Shown here: positions 7,981 to 18,816 of the stretch, piece by piece
How positions within the stretch are numbered: position 1 is the first letter of the stretch
How the letters are laid out: each line of letters starts with the position of its first letter
DNA from: Parietichytrium sp. I65-24A
Taxonomy: Eukaryota; Sar; Bigyra; Thraustochytrida; Thraustochytriidae
NCBI GenBank assembly: GCA_012862575.1
Contig: BLSF01000068.1
Location: forward strand, 124,001 to 188,000
Direction of reading: 5' to 3'
DNA: 64,000 nt
Translations under genes and position numbers: made by a program
Notes under the pieces: generated by a model
What the model saw: only the letters and a program-made list of their open reading frames with translations
Database searches by the model: none
Told to the model about the DNA's origin: nothing

Positions 7981-9510
7981 ATGATGGAAGATGCCAATGA
8001 GAACGTGGCCAAGTCTGCAGATGCAGCAGACGAGGGCCACGACGATGCTGCTGGCGAAATTGACGAACTCGACAGTGAAGAGGAATCAATCGACTCGGGC
8101 AGCTCCGAGGAAGACGCGTCTGAGCTGGCGGAAGGAAAGTCCACGTGGGATTACATCGAGGCCGCGGTGGAAAGGGTGTTTGAGTACGTAGACCGTCTTG
8201 CAGAGGAGAATGTCTTCGGTGCGAAAGGGCTTGGGCTCCAGAATTCTGCCTTGCGGAAGGCGTGGAATAGGACTTGCAAACTCAAGGAGGCCGTGGGGCG
8301 CAGAGACTTGGCAGGAACGACGGAGCACCTCGCGATCCTCGGCGAACAGCTGGAAGCTTATCCGCCCGGTGGGGAGCTCTATCAAGACGTAAAAAGCATC
8401 CTCAACGGCATAAACTACATCAAAGCCGAGGTGCAAGAGTTTACCGAATTCTTGAACGACCTTCCTGAGGATGTAAGAAACCAGGTCTGCGAGAAGCCTG
8501 AGATCTCAGAGTCTTCAGATGAGATTGATGTCGGCAAAGAGGGTGAGAAGGGTGGTGGGAGACGGGCAGCTCGAGCGCCACGACAAGGCAACACTGCAAT
8601 CTCTGCATTCGTGGCCCGTGCAGCTCTCGATATTCAAGTCATCCAGCGGGCCTTGTTGAAGAAGCTTCAAAGGTATGGCTGGTTTCTTCCCAAATACCCC
8701 GATCAAGTGTTTGCTTTAGGTGACGGACCAGGGGCGGACCTTAAAGGCTACAAGGTCGACCCAGCGAGAGATGACGCAGCGTTTGAGAAGGTTTTTGCAC
8801 AGGAAGAGACTACCCTTGCCAGGGCCGTCAACTTCCCGGTGAGCGACCCGGTAAAGGATCATATTGCCAGCATGGAAACTATTTTGGAGGAGTTTGGCCA
8901 ACTCAAAGCCAACCGCACGATGGATATGGTTCTTGCAAAGACTCTCGACGCGAAGCATTTTGCAGCGTCCGAAAAGAGGAAGGCTATTGCGGAGAGCTAT
9001 GACGCCGAGTTCAATCTTTTGGCGGAGAACAACGCTAGCGGAATAAATCGTTGCTACTCCTCTTATAATACTGGTCTTGTAAAGGGCATTGCTCGCGATC
9101 ACGAGGAAGCGGTCCGAGCTTTCGAAGATGCTCTTAAAGAGAGCTGTGCCAAAGAGTATTCGTGCGATGCCGCGCTTCGCTTGGCGCGAGCTAAACACGC
9201 AGAGGGTGAATCCTCCAGACCACTGACTGTGGACGAGAAGAACCAAATCCTGGAGGCTTACGACAGCGTATTGACTGAAGAAAGTCCAGAGTCAGAGCCG
9301 CATGACCCAATCGATTCAGAACGGACCTGGATGGCGTGTTTGGGCAAAGCCAGTGTTTTATATTCTGCGGGTGAATATTCAAAGTGTCTTGCTCTGGCGT
9401 CTAGCCCGCCAAGGTCAAGATCCGAATGTGACAAGTGTCATTTCTCGACATTCAGGAGGGAGCTGGAACTCCTCGGGGAGCTTTGCGAAGCGAGGCTATC
9501 CGTGGAATGA
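7981..9510 (+). CDS. Acidic hypothetical protein, possibly helical-repeat
   Basis: 509 aa from the ATG at 7981 (the next codon is also ATG). The frame extends to 7870, but that segment is low-complexity and unlikely to be coding. The N-terminal 70 residues are strongly acidic (DELDSEEESIDSGSSEEDAS). The rest is predominantly helical, with two amphipathic halves separated by an acidic/basic linker (SSDEIDVGKEGEKGGGRRAARAP). Late segments such as RDHEEAVRAFEDALKE and AGEYSKCLALA resemble single TPR-type helices, but no regular TPR array is visible. No signal peptide, membrane segment or catalytic motif was seen. I do not recognise the family. Unbroken frame and composition like its neighbours argue that it is a real gene. 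Confidence 0.65.
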   Translation: MMEDANENVAKSADAADEGHDDAAGEIDELDSEEESIDSGSSEEDASELAEGKSTWDYIEAAVERVFEYVDRLAEENVFGAKGLGLQNSALRKAWNRTCKLKEAVGRRDLAGTTEHLAILGEQLEAYPPGGELYQDVKSILNGINYIKAEVQEFTEFLNDLPEDVRNQVCEKPEISESSDEIDVGKEGEKGGGRRAARAPRQGNTAISAFVARAALDIQVIQRALLKKLQRYGWFLPKYPDQVFALGDGPGADLKGYKVDPARDDAAFEKVFAQEETTLARAVNFPVSDPVKDHIASMETILEEFGQLKANRTMDMVLAKTLDAKHFAASEKRKAIAESYDAEFNLLAENNASGINRCYSSYNTGLVKGIARDHEEAVRAFEDALKESCAKEYSCDAALRLARAKHAEGESSRPLTVDEKNQILEAYDSVLTEESPESEPHDPIDSERTWMACLGKASVLYSAGEYSKCLALASSPPRSRSECDKCHFSTFRRELELLGELCEARLSVE

Positions 9511-12095
9511 GGTGCCCCTAGTGTATTTGTGGCCCGACCCGGGCACAACTATCACCATTTTCAACTGCAAAATTGATTCAGCGCATTCTATCTTCCTCGA
9601 AATGCGCGGCGAGGGCAAGGAAGAACCGTGAGACCGTTTTGGACGGAAAGCTGAAGCGCTGAGGGTCTTGGCTGTGAGTGTACACGTACATAAGCTCTAG
9701 CTAAAGCCTAATCCCGAGAGAAAAATCCAGTGGATCAAATCTGTATCTTTCAAGTCCCGACGCGTCAACATCAACATCAGCAGTATCAGCAGACGGAAAG
9801 ACTCGCGACAGCGCTAGGCCTTGATTGGCAAAGGCACAAAAAACGAAACAGAGAACCTTCCGTCGCAACCGCCTCGCGAGCCACAACGCCACAACGCCAC
9901 AACGCCACAGAGTCTCAGGCACGTGGCCTTCGTAAGAAATCGCCGTCCACAGTCAGTTCACGATCAGTCAATTGACAAAGAAGCTCATCATCACAGACTC
10001 TCACAGACTCACAGCCAGGCTAGTCAGGCCCAGACTTTCGCAACCATGATTGCGGTGGCGGGTAGTACAAAACCATCACTTGGCGGAAGCGTTGAACATG
10101 CGGAAACAAACAGACAAGCAGACAAACAGACTCCATTGCTTTCATGGACAGAGTAGAATGCGAATGTGAAGAAGCCATGCCAGAAAACGTACGCTTGGAA
10201 CGCTTAGGACGCTTGGCAACGTCTCGGTCGCCTCCTGCGCGAATGCAAGTGCAAGTTAGTGAAAGTACAATCGCAATCGCAATCGCAATCGCATATGCAA
10301 GAGCGGCTTTGACAAAGGAGTGATTCTATAAAATGATCGCAATCGCAAAATTTACCAAAACTTTCCATCAAAAGTGCCCCGAAATTTTTGCCAAAATTTA
10401 GGCAAAAGTTTCGCTTCCCCACCTCACCCGAACTTTCTACCAATGATTACCCACTTTTACTGGTACTTTGGCCCTCTCATCACATTCATCACATCGACAT
10501 CGCCCTTTTCCTCAGCCTCTTTTCGGCCCAGCCTCATCGAGTCTTACCCTATCGCCCATACACCGCTTAGGGACGCCCTGGCGCACACCATTTCCGTGTG
10601 GACTCGGAAATCTCTGTGAGGGGACAGAGAGAGACGGAAAGAGGGAGAGAGGGGGAGAGAGGGAGGGTCCCATTCGCTAGTGCATGCTACCGACATGGGT
10701 AGTGCTTGAGGGATCCGGGTCGTAGGGTTTGCGGTAGGTGAGCGGTGAGAGTGCTTACTACCTTCCTTGTTCGCCTCTTCCGGCATTTTGAGCGACTAGA
10801 AGTGCGAGAAGGGCTTAGACTGAAGCGGTAGCAGAGATATGCCCGAGTATTAGCACTCAGTAATAGAACCTCTGTGAGTGGAGCACTTGTCTTCAGAGGT
10901 AAAAAAGAGCCATGAAAACTTTTCTTCGTTTGAAAAAAAAAATAATTCGACTTCTTTTTCCCTTGTCAGATGAATTGATTGTTCTTCACAGTCAATCAAG
11001 TTGTTTGCTCAACTCTGAGAATACTGTAAAATAATAAGTTCTTTCAAATCCAAAGTTGAACTGCCATGTTGAATCCGAGTCACTACAAAGTTGAACGTAA
11101 ACCGTCAGCTGTCACAGCACAAACTCTGACAACAGGGAAAAACAGAAAGCAATTTCAATCAACATCCCATACCGGTACTCAGTACAGACACAGACACAGA
11201 TTCAGAGATACAGATACAGATCATCAAGAGTCAGATGAGCTGCAGACTTTGAAGACGATTGAATACGTCTGAAACTAGAACCAGCATTCAGAATTCAGAA
11301 TTCAGAACAGAATTCATTGCAAACAGAACCAACCAACAACCAACCGTCGTAATTTGGTGCCGAGAGTGCGCGCCGCGTTACTCGCGTACCATGGTACCAT
11401 GGTACTGTCTGTCTCGCACAGTGACTAACTCACTCTGACTGACTGACTGACTCAGTGAGTCGGCCAGGCTTCCAGACAGAGAGACAGAGAGAGAGGAGCG
11501 CTATCGATAATCGATAATCGATAAAATGTGGTAGGCTAAGCGCCCGGCCCCTGGGCCGAAGTCGTCTTATCGCGGAGGCGTAGGTGGCGGTACGACCGGG
11601 GAGGTGCTGCAAGCACGAGCCGTAGCAAGGCGCCTAGGTGGGTGGGCGCACAGCATGGGCATATTTCGCCGACGCAGAAGCCATGTCGCCTCAATCGCTT
11701 CATTGAACATTGACTTGATTGACTTGATTGATTGAACAAACAAAGTTCTCTCTGTGTCTGTGTGGCAACTCTGGCAAGTCGACACTCTCAGGCAGGTCAG
11801 TCCTCGAGACTCAGACTCAGATGGCACTCGCTGGCTCGCTGGTGTGAAAGAAAAGAGTTCAGGTACCAAACAAAGCAAGAGAGCTCGAGTTGAGTTGAAC
11901 TGATTGAACTGTTCAACTAGTTCAACTTGTCAACTTGTTGAACTTGCACTCACTCACTCGCTCACTCACTGTCGAGTCGAAAACTTACGGCGCGTCTTCT
12001 GTCACTCGCGGGCTTGTTGCAACCGGTGTGGTCCGCACAGAGCCCGAAGAAGATCTCTGAAAGCGTGTCTGGGAGGGACGACGTTGCGAACGAGA
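9511..12095. other. Long non-coding gap rich in short tandem repeats
   Basis: 2.6 kb without a convincing gene. Visible repeats: CCACAACG-type units (about 9887-9907); CACAGACTCTCACAGACTCACAG (about 9990-10020); (CAATCG)n at about 10266-10292; GA-rich runs (10625-10670); CAGATACAGATACAGAT (about 11205-11222); AGAATTC triplication (about 11287-11306); a 20-nt perfect palindrome (11386-11405); ATCGATA tandem (about 11505-11523); and CACTCACTCACTCG runs (about 11947-11970). A TACCGGTA palindrome lies at 11170-11177. It probably contains the MFS transporter promoter. Confidence 0.6.
11386..11405. repeat. 20-nt perfect palindrome
   Basis: GTACCATGGTACCATGGTAC is identical to its reverse complement over 20 nt. 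It sits about 690 bp upstream of the MFS transporter ATG in otherwise repeat-rich DNA. It could be a dyad regulatory site or a chance by-product of ACCATGGT duplication. Confidence 0.7.
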
Positions 12096-13796
12096 ATGGG
12101 AGGCAATGATGGCGGCGGAAACGCTTCCGCCGAACCGCTCTTGAGTGCGATGCCCTCCACGCCGTCGTCAGACTGGGGGAGCGCGGAGACTCCGGTTAGC
12201 TCACGCAGGGGCTCTCGGCAGAGACTCATCGGCGATCGCACGTCTTCAAGGGTGTCTTTCGCCGATGGCTTCGGAGCCGAGGAGGAGGAGGAGGGATATT
12301 CCAATCGCTGCAGAGCGTTCTTCTCCAAGCCATCGACTCTGCTTTACGCGCCAATTAGCCTGAGCCTTGGCCTGCAGATGATGCTCGTGGGCACCATGCT
12401 TCCGCAGATCCAGGCCTCTTGGTTCACCAAGTGTGACCCAAACCTGAGCGCCGGGCATTGCAAACCAGATTACGAATCGGCGCAAGCCGTCGGTGGAATT
12501 GTCGACTCCATCCGAAACCTCTTCTCGTTCTTCTCGGTCGCGCTTGTGGGCCGCCTTAGTGACGTGCATGGCCGCAAGCCCGTCCTGGTGTTTCTCATCT
12601 TGGTGTCGGCTCTCCCGACAATGGCACTGTTTATGACTGATTCAAAATCCGCAGAGGTGTACTATGGCACTGTGATCCTGTGCGGGATGCTTGGTGTCGG
12701 ATCCACTCCTCTTGCGCTTGGCTCCGTTGGAAGCGCTTTCGTAGCTGACTCGTACAAAGCGGATGAACGACCGATTCAATTTGGGCTTCTCTTCGCCATT
12801 TCGACGATGGCCATGATTTTTAACCCAGTGATGGGCATGTTGACGCGCACGATGAATTATCAGCAAATCTACACTGTATCGCTCAGCCTTCTTTCTCTGA
12901 CAGTCGCCTATGTGCTTCTTGTATTGCCAGAGTCGCTCGCGAAAGAAAAGCGCAACACCTTTGAATGTGGCCGCACGCTCAACCCCCTGGCGCCTCTCCG
13001 CCTCATGTCTCAGTCTCAAGTGCTGAGATGGATCGCTCTGCTGCACTTTCTCAGCTCTGCAGCAGAGCTTGGTGTGAAAGAGATTGCGCTCGTTTACATA
13101 GACGACGTGCTAAACTTGGAAGGTGCGGCGGCACGTCAATTTAACAGCAATCTGTTCTGCGTGCTCGGTGTCGTGATGATGTTAGTGTGCAGTGTGGGCC
13201 TCAGATTCCTGCTGAAGCTTGATTTCCGGCCATCGACCCTTTTTGTGATCAGCCAGGTCAACAACGCGCTCCACATCTTTGTCTACATCCTCGTGGGTTA
13301 CTTTCCATTCAAATGGCTCCCGTTTCTCAACGCACTCCCGACTGGTTTGACAACTCTTGGCGGTGTTGCAATCAACGCCCTCGTTTCTGCCAATATGGGA
13401 AACCAGGAGCAAGGGTTCGCATTTGGTACTCTTGGAGCCGTCTCAGGAATTGCCGATATCATTTCGCCCCTGGTTTATTCAGAGTTGTTCTCCTACTTTG
13501 GCAAAAAGTACCACTTGCCTATGGTCCCTTTCGGGTTAGGGGTGATGTGCGCGCTGGCATCTGGGTCCATTGGCTACTTTGGGCCTCTGCGTAAATTTGA
13601 AACGACCCAGAAGAGGTTTTTAGCTCCTTCTCATTCAGTTCTCTACTCTGCGAACGAAAGCGACATGTTGGATGTCAGCGAGCAGGAAGATTCTCTCGTT
13701 GGAAGTGAACCAGCGAATGGCGAGCAATATGTCCCAATCTTGGATTCGCTGTCTACAGGCGACAGTGACCAGGAAGTGGCTCATCGCGAATCGTAG
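12096..13796 (+). CDS. Major facilitator superfamily (MFS) transporter
   Basis: 566 aa from the ATG at 12096. The frame is open back to 11904, but the upstream 64 codons have no transporter-like content. After a soluble, Ser- and Glu-rich N-terminus (about 1-75) there are about 12 hydrophobic segments. The MFS signature motif A is present in the loop after TM2 (VGRLSDVHGRKPV), followed by a TM4-like segment with GSAFVADSY. The overall look is closest to TetA-like and HIAT1/MFSD14-type carriers, that is, drug/H+ or sugar-like facilitators. The substrate cannot be deduced. Residues about 505-566 form an acidic, Ser-rich cytosolic tail. Short tandem AGAG repeats follow the stop codon. Confidence 0.85.
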   Translation: MGGNDGGGNASAEPLLSAMPSTPSSDWGSAETPVSSRRGSRQRLIGDRTSSRVSFADGFGAEEEEEGYSNRCRAFFSKPSTLLYAPISLSLGLQMMLVGTMLPQIQASWFTKCDPNLSAGHCKPDYESAQAVGGIVDSIRNLFSFFSVALVGRLSDVHGRKPVLVFLILVSALPTMALFMTDSKSAEVYYGTVILCGMLGVGSTPLALGSVGSAFVADSYKADERPIQFGLLFAISTMAMIFNPVMGMLTRTMNYQQIYTVSLSLLSLTVAYVLLVLPESLAKEKRNTFECGRTLNPLAPLRLMSQSQVLRWIALLHFLSSAAELGVKEIALVYIDDVLNLEGAAARQFNSNLFCVLGVVMMLVCSVGLRFLLKLDFRPSTLFVISQVNNALHIFVYILVGYFPFKWLPFLNALPTGLTTLGGVAINALVSANMGNQEQGFAFGTLGAVSGIADIISPLVYSELFSYFGKKYHLPMVPFGLGVMCALASGSIGYFGPLRKFETTQKRFLAPSHSVLYSANESDMLDVSEQEDSLVGSEPANGEQYVPILDSLSTGDSDQEVAHRES

Positions 13797-14867
13797 AGAG
13801 AGAGAGAGAGGGATAAAAAGAGAAGACCGACCAAGCTCTCTCTGCATTATTTTGTATAGCTCCCGAGCCGGGTCTCCGCGCCCGGCCGCGTTTTGATTTC
13901 CCCTTTTGTTTTGATTTACGTCTTTCTTCTAAAATCTTTTGTCTTTGAAAGGTAAAGAGTAAAAAATACAAACCAGTCAAGTTTCCCACATTTCCCACAT
14001 TCACAGTCAGCTTTTTTCTTTCAAGACGTGGACCAGTTCTTGCCATAATTTGAGGGAGCAGGACTTGTTGTATCACGGGCTCCTGAATCGTGTACAGCTC
14101 GAAGCTGTTAGCTGCCCACGCTGTGAAGGAGCACCAGCACGTCTTTCTAAGTGTCAAGCGTACTCTCTCGATGTGGACGCACAGTCAGCCCAAATACAAT
14201 TTCTCTTCAAGATTCAGGAAGAGACATGGGCGAAGATGGGCTAATTCGATGCTGACATCACGTGAGAAATGACGAACTATGAGAACCTTGTGTCGACTTT
14301 CCTAAAAAGACAGTTCGCTAAACGAGAAGCACCGGAACCAAACCCCCATCCTCTAGCCTCTGCATGCTGATTATTCTGATTATGCTGATCGAACTTAATC
14401 GAAGCCTGCGACAAACCTTGCGCCTTTTCCAATGTACCCTGGTACCTACTGTCCGTTTGCATCTATTTGCACTCGACACTCCAGCCGTGCAGAGAGACAC
14501 GGGCAGTCACGTACATTCTCATCCAAACAAACAGACAAACAAACAATCAATCAAACAAAGGAACGAATTCCGCAAACTGAGCCAGCTCCGAGTGGTCAGC
14601 GTGGCCAGGGTATGCCACAGTCCTCCATCCTCGTGGCCATTGCAATGCCATTATTCCCAATGATAATGTCAAGCCAATGATAATGTCAAGCTGTTAGCTA
14701 CCCTAAGCAGGTCATCCATCCACCTCCAGTTACAAAGCCATTCGTCCATCCATATCCATCCGTCCATCCATCCATCCATTGAAGTCTATGTACATTGTAC
14801 AAGGCTGAAGAAGATAAAGAAGATAAAGAAGGAGAAGAGGGAGAAGACAGTCGACAAGCTGAGAGGC
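13797..14867. other. Non-coding gap before the UPF0598 gene
   Basis: Contains (GA)n after the MFS stop, one TTCACAGTCA copy (14000-14009), AAACAAACAAACAATCAATC runs (about 14525-14558) and (ATCC)n near 14745-14780 directly upstream of the next gene. Short frames are present, but none with coding character. Confidence 0.5.
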
Positions 14868-15661
14868 ATGGCGTTGGCATCGCAGTTGCTGCGCCGAGCG
14901 CTGCTGCCACACAGCTTGGCTCGAAATGTGCTCTGCAGGAAGTTTAGTAGCGCCGGGGACGAGTTTAAGTACGCGGAGCAGATACAGGCGGCGCAGATAA
15001 AGAGCGCCAGCTTTTACGAGCGCGAGAGCCACCAGAGACACTACTTCTTCCATGTGGACTTGCAGGGAAGGCTATTCGCGGAAGATGTTGTAAGTGCGGC
15101 CTGAGCAGCGTGGGTGCGCAGGGGATGCGGGGCTCCGTTTGGTGGAGAGAGGATGGAAAATGGAGGAACAAGAAACTCACTCGCCTTCCGTTACACTCGC
15201 AGTTGCCAAAGAACGTTGCCACGAGCCTAAAGTCGGACAAGTTTTTGAACATGTTCTGGACTATGCTCCGCCCGAACGAGACGGGGATGCACACAGAATA
15301 CCCTTTCGTGTCTCCTTGCGCGAAGGAGATGAACTTTGTGATGCCCGCAGACACCCCCATTGTCTTTGACCGCATCGTGAGCGAAGGCGAAAAGGAGTAC
15401 CTCGCCTTCGCTGCCTCGATGAAGGAGGAGTTTGATCCAAGTCTGCTTTGCTGGGACGAGAGTACGGACCGACTGTACCATCCCGTGAGGAATCATCGCC
15501 GCCTGAAAGGTTCATTCGCGCTGCTGCGCAGCCACCTCGCCCTCACTCTCTCGCAGTCTTTCACCTTTACTGAAAATGGCGACGGGATTCTGCTGAAATG
15601 GGGCTCCAAGGAATACCCCATCACCAAGGTGCATTCGGGGATGGAACACGATTTGCACTGA
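14868..15661 (+). CDS. UPF0598 (C8orf82-like) mitochondrial protein, two exons
   Basis: Exons 14868-15089 and 15203-15661 are joined across a 113-nt GTAAGT...CAG intron in phase 0, giving 226 aa. The domain begins with YFFHVDLQGRLF, like the YFYYVD-QGQLF signature of human C8orf82, and continues with MLRPNETGMHTEYPFVSPC, MNFVMPADTPIVF and a late RLYHP. All are in the order of the UPF0598 family, whose function is unknown. The first about 28 residues (MALASQLLRRALLPHSLARN) are basic, without acidic residues, and are a likely mitochondrial presequence. Without splicing, the second exon's match to the family would lack its leader. The gene converges on the membrane orphan at 16171. Confidence 0.8.
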
Positions 15662-16170
15662 TTGCTGTACACTCTACCTGTAGATGTTTGTAAATTTCTT
15701 TTCACGGCGCGATTCGGTAAGTTGTTCCCCGGCCTCTGAAATTGCGATCGAAATTGTAGTACACAGGCAGCTCAAAGATGATCATACAAATTTTCCATAC
15801 TACTTCTGAAAATCGTTGAAGCTACATTTGTAAGAACTGAGAGCTTGCCCGAAACTACAGATATATTTGAAACAAAAGCGCCACTCTTCACGGCGGCTAC
15901 TGTGGTTTAAAAAGGGACAATGTAAAATGCTGACTTTCACCCATTTCTGAATACAGTTGACTTAACGAAAAAGAATGTAAATCCAACTATCTTGCTCTAT
16001 TTAGCCTCTTCTCCTTTGATGTATAATATGTATGAAAATCCTCACACAGCCAAATTCGATGACAGGAACCAGCAAAAACATAGTTTCCAAAAGTTGCTGA
16101 TTGACAGAGGACGAAGGAAAGGATCTCGAGAACGAGAACTAGGTCTTCGCCCTTCCGCGCAGAGTCGCTT
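15662..16170. other. Convergent intergenic gap
   Basis: AT-rich DNA between two convergent genes, presumably their 3' UTRs. No gene or clear repeat was seen. Confidence 0.5.
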
Positions 16171-17452
16171 TTAATCGGATCTCAAAGTCCTCTTACCGCC
16201 CTTCTTCTTTTCAGCAGAAGCCTTCGCTGCATTCTCCTCTGCTTCTTCGTCGGCGAGTTCTTTCAAAAAGACGGCTCTGATGAGCTTTGAAGTCCGCGGG
16301 AAATCCTCGCAGCCAAGTTCAAGCAAGGTTAATAGGTCTGCAGAAAAGCGGAGCGACTCTTCCTTCTTGTCGGAAGCCTCGAAAACAACATCTTCAATCG
16401 ATTGAAATGGGGTTGTTTTCCAGAGCTCAATGTACTCGTCAAACATTGGCGCCGCCTCTGCGACAGAGACCACAAAGAACAACAACTTCCTCCACTGTCG
16501 CAAGGAGATCGGGTGGCGAATTGACTCTTTCATCTGCTTCACCATCACGCCACTAATGGACTGGTCTGCTATGAGCTTGCCAATGGTGTCGCTGATGGAC
16601 TTGACAATCTCCGCTTCATTTTCCTCTGGCTGGTAAAACCCTTTCGCTGGTTCGGAAGTGGTGTTGACTACCCCATTATGGTCCACGATTTCGGCCATCG
16701 CGTCGTCGTTGATCGACTCGAGTCCATTAAACTTGTTGGCGAGAATATCTTCAATAGCTTCAATCGCCTGGCTAGTCATCTCGATATTCCTTGGCCAATG
16801 GACAGCGACGGCATGGAACCAAATCGCAAGTTGCACGAGCCACTCGTCAGCCCGTTCTTTCTCCACCTTCTTGATGAGCAGAGTGATAATGTTAAGGTCG
16901 TTTTCGTCGAGGTCAGCCTCCTCCTCTTGGGATCCGGTCCCGGCGATGAGCTCGTCGTCCGTGTGTTCGTAGAGAAAGTCCCTGTGATGCCGCACAGTAG
17001 CAGAGAAAATAAAACAACGGTTAGCAAAAACCGAGATGCATAACTAAACTGAGATGCAGAACAAAAAACCCTCCTTTTGCACACAAGACTTACCAAACGG
17101 ACTCAGTGTCTGTGAGGTCTTTTGGGTCTGGAATGTCGTCTACACTACCAGTCTTGGACTCAGTCTTCTTGTCCTTGCCAGAACTTTTGCCCTTCTTAGC
17201 ATCCGCCTTCGCCTGCTTCTTTTGCTGTTCTTCCTGGATGTTGTGCAAACCCTGGATGACTGGCCCCATGCGCTTCTGCACATCATCCACAGACCCAATG
17301 ATGGAGCTCTCGTAGTACCTCTGATAGTCCAAGAGATCCTCTTCCCTGCTATTCACGCTGTACAGCACCAGGACGGAGAAAAAAACGATGGCCACGAGCA
17401 CCGTCCATCTTAGCGCTTGCGACTTTTCCCTGTTCATCTTGTCGCCCGACAC
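16171..17452 (-). CDS. Single-pass membrane protein of unknown function, two exons
   Basis: Exon 1 is 17094-17452 and exon 2 is 16171-16981, separated by a 112-nt intron (GTAAGT...CACAG). The junction rebuilds a Trp codon and gives 389 aa (ATG at 17452). Residues about 15-33 (RWTVLVAIVFFSVLVLYSV) form one membrane anchor preceded by basic residues, so the large C-terminal part is probably lumenal or extracellular (type II). A Lys-rich segment (about 76-98) and an acidic segment follow the anchor. The remainder is helical (NIITLLIKKVEKERADEWLVQLAIW...) and ends in a basic tail (EKKKGGKRTLRSD). I do not recognise the family. The clean splice junction and the continuous coding character on both sides support it as one gene. 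Confidence 0.7.
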
Positions 17453-18299
17453 TCAAGTCGTCCCTGTACCCATCCAACCAAACCCGCCAAAGACGCGAGC
17501 AACCAATCACCCAAAAGACCATCAAACAACATACTCCGTCAGTAAGCGCCACACTCCGCACTCTCGACAGACACCGCAACCCCATGACGCTTTGTAAAAC
17601 AAAGAAAACACCAGGTCTCGGGGACTGCAACAGCCTTTTCACCGCCCCGTCTCCTATAGAGCACCAAATTCCACGCCAAGCACTGCGTTACAAAGCTCTT
17701 GTCTTGGAGAACGCAAAACTCACCTTTATATGCAAACTATCACTCTCTTGAGCCTTTCAACCTCCGCTTTGCGCGCTCCAATCGCCTGTTTGGGCTCTCC
17801 TCGTGTCCCACTCTCTGCTATGTTCGATTCGATGTCATCAATCAGTCAATCTCAGCAAATCAATCAAACAATTTCTCTATGAGCCCTACTCACATTTCCT
17901 ACCGTTTACATTAATGCCCGCTGATGGTGTTTCCTAGCCCTTGCTAGCCTCGTGCAGTAGCTGGCCGTAGTACGACAAATTCGCACCAAACATGGCCGAT
18001 TCATTGACGAAAATGGAGTTTGAAAGCCCGGGTCGTGTAATGTGTAATGAACCAACTCAATGCGGATCTCTTCTTGCGCTGTTACTTCCGAGCCACGGTT
18101 TACACTAAGGCATGTGACCCCTAGTAGAGCATGGATCCTAGCTAGCGCATTCTTATCGCGCAGTAACAAAGCCGGTAGGAGTGCGGGAGTGGCGCATAGT
18201 GGCGCTGTGTTTCTTGCGTATGCTTCCTTTTTGTTCTTTCCTGTTCCCCTCGTGGGAATTGGGCTTTTGCAGCAATTCCAGCTAGTTAGTGCGCACTGC

Positions 18300-18331
<32 letters not shown>

Positions 18332-18816
18332 GGAGGATATTTTGCGGTGCACGCCTGTTGTGAGGGAGAGGTACGTTATGGCGCTGGAGCTCAGTGGCCG
18401 CCGCGAAGGGACTGTGGGGGTTTGCATAGGTGTGCCGGTAGGGTCTCGAGATGATGATGATGATGATGCGACAGAGGTCATTTTGACGGAGATGGACGCT
18501 TTGACCTTTGACCTTTGACCATGTTGGCGAAAGGGAAAAATGAATGCGGAAAGTAGCAGATGGATGTGCCGCTTTGATGTTTGATGTTTAATTTTTGATG
18601 TTTGATGGTTGTTTGTTTGATGGTTGGGGCAAATGTGTGGGTAGTGGCGGTTTGGAAAGGTCAAGTGGTGTTGGGAGATAGATGGATGTTTTGGCTGACT
18701 TGTGTGATGCTTGGGAACTCCATGACGCGGGTGCTTGATGTTTGATGTTCGATGCTTGATGCTGGCATGGTGAATGGTGAATGGTGAATGTGGCGCAGCG
18801 GTAATTGTTGGCGGAA
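17453..18816. other. Divergent promoter region with GAAA and TTTGATG repeats
   Basis: Gap between the membrane orphan (minus) and PEX19 (plus). It holds (GAAA)n at about 18300-18330, (GATGAT)n at about 18449-18467, GACCTTTGACCTTTGACC at about 18501-18519 and repeated TTTGATGTTTGATG units (about 18570-18610 and 18737-18765) that continue almost to the PEX19 start. The long minus-strand frame across it is compositional. Confidence 0.55.
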
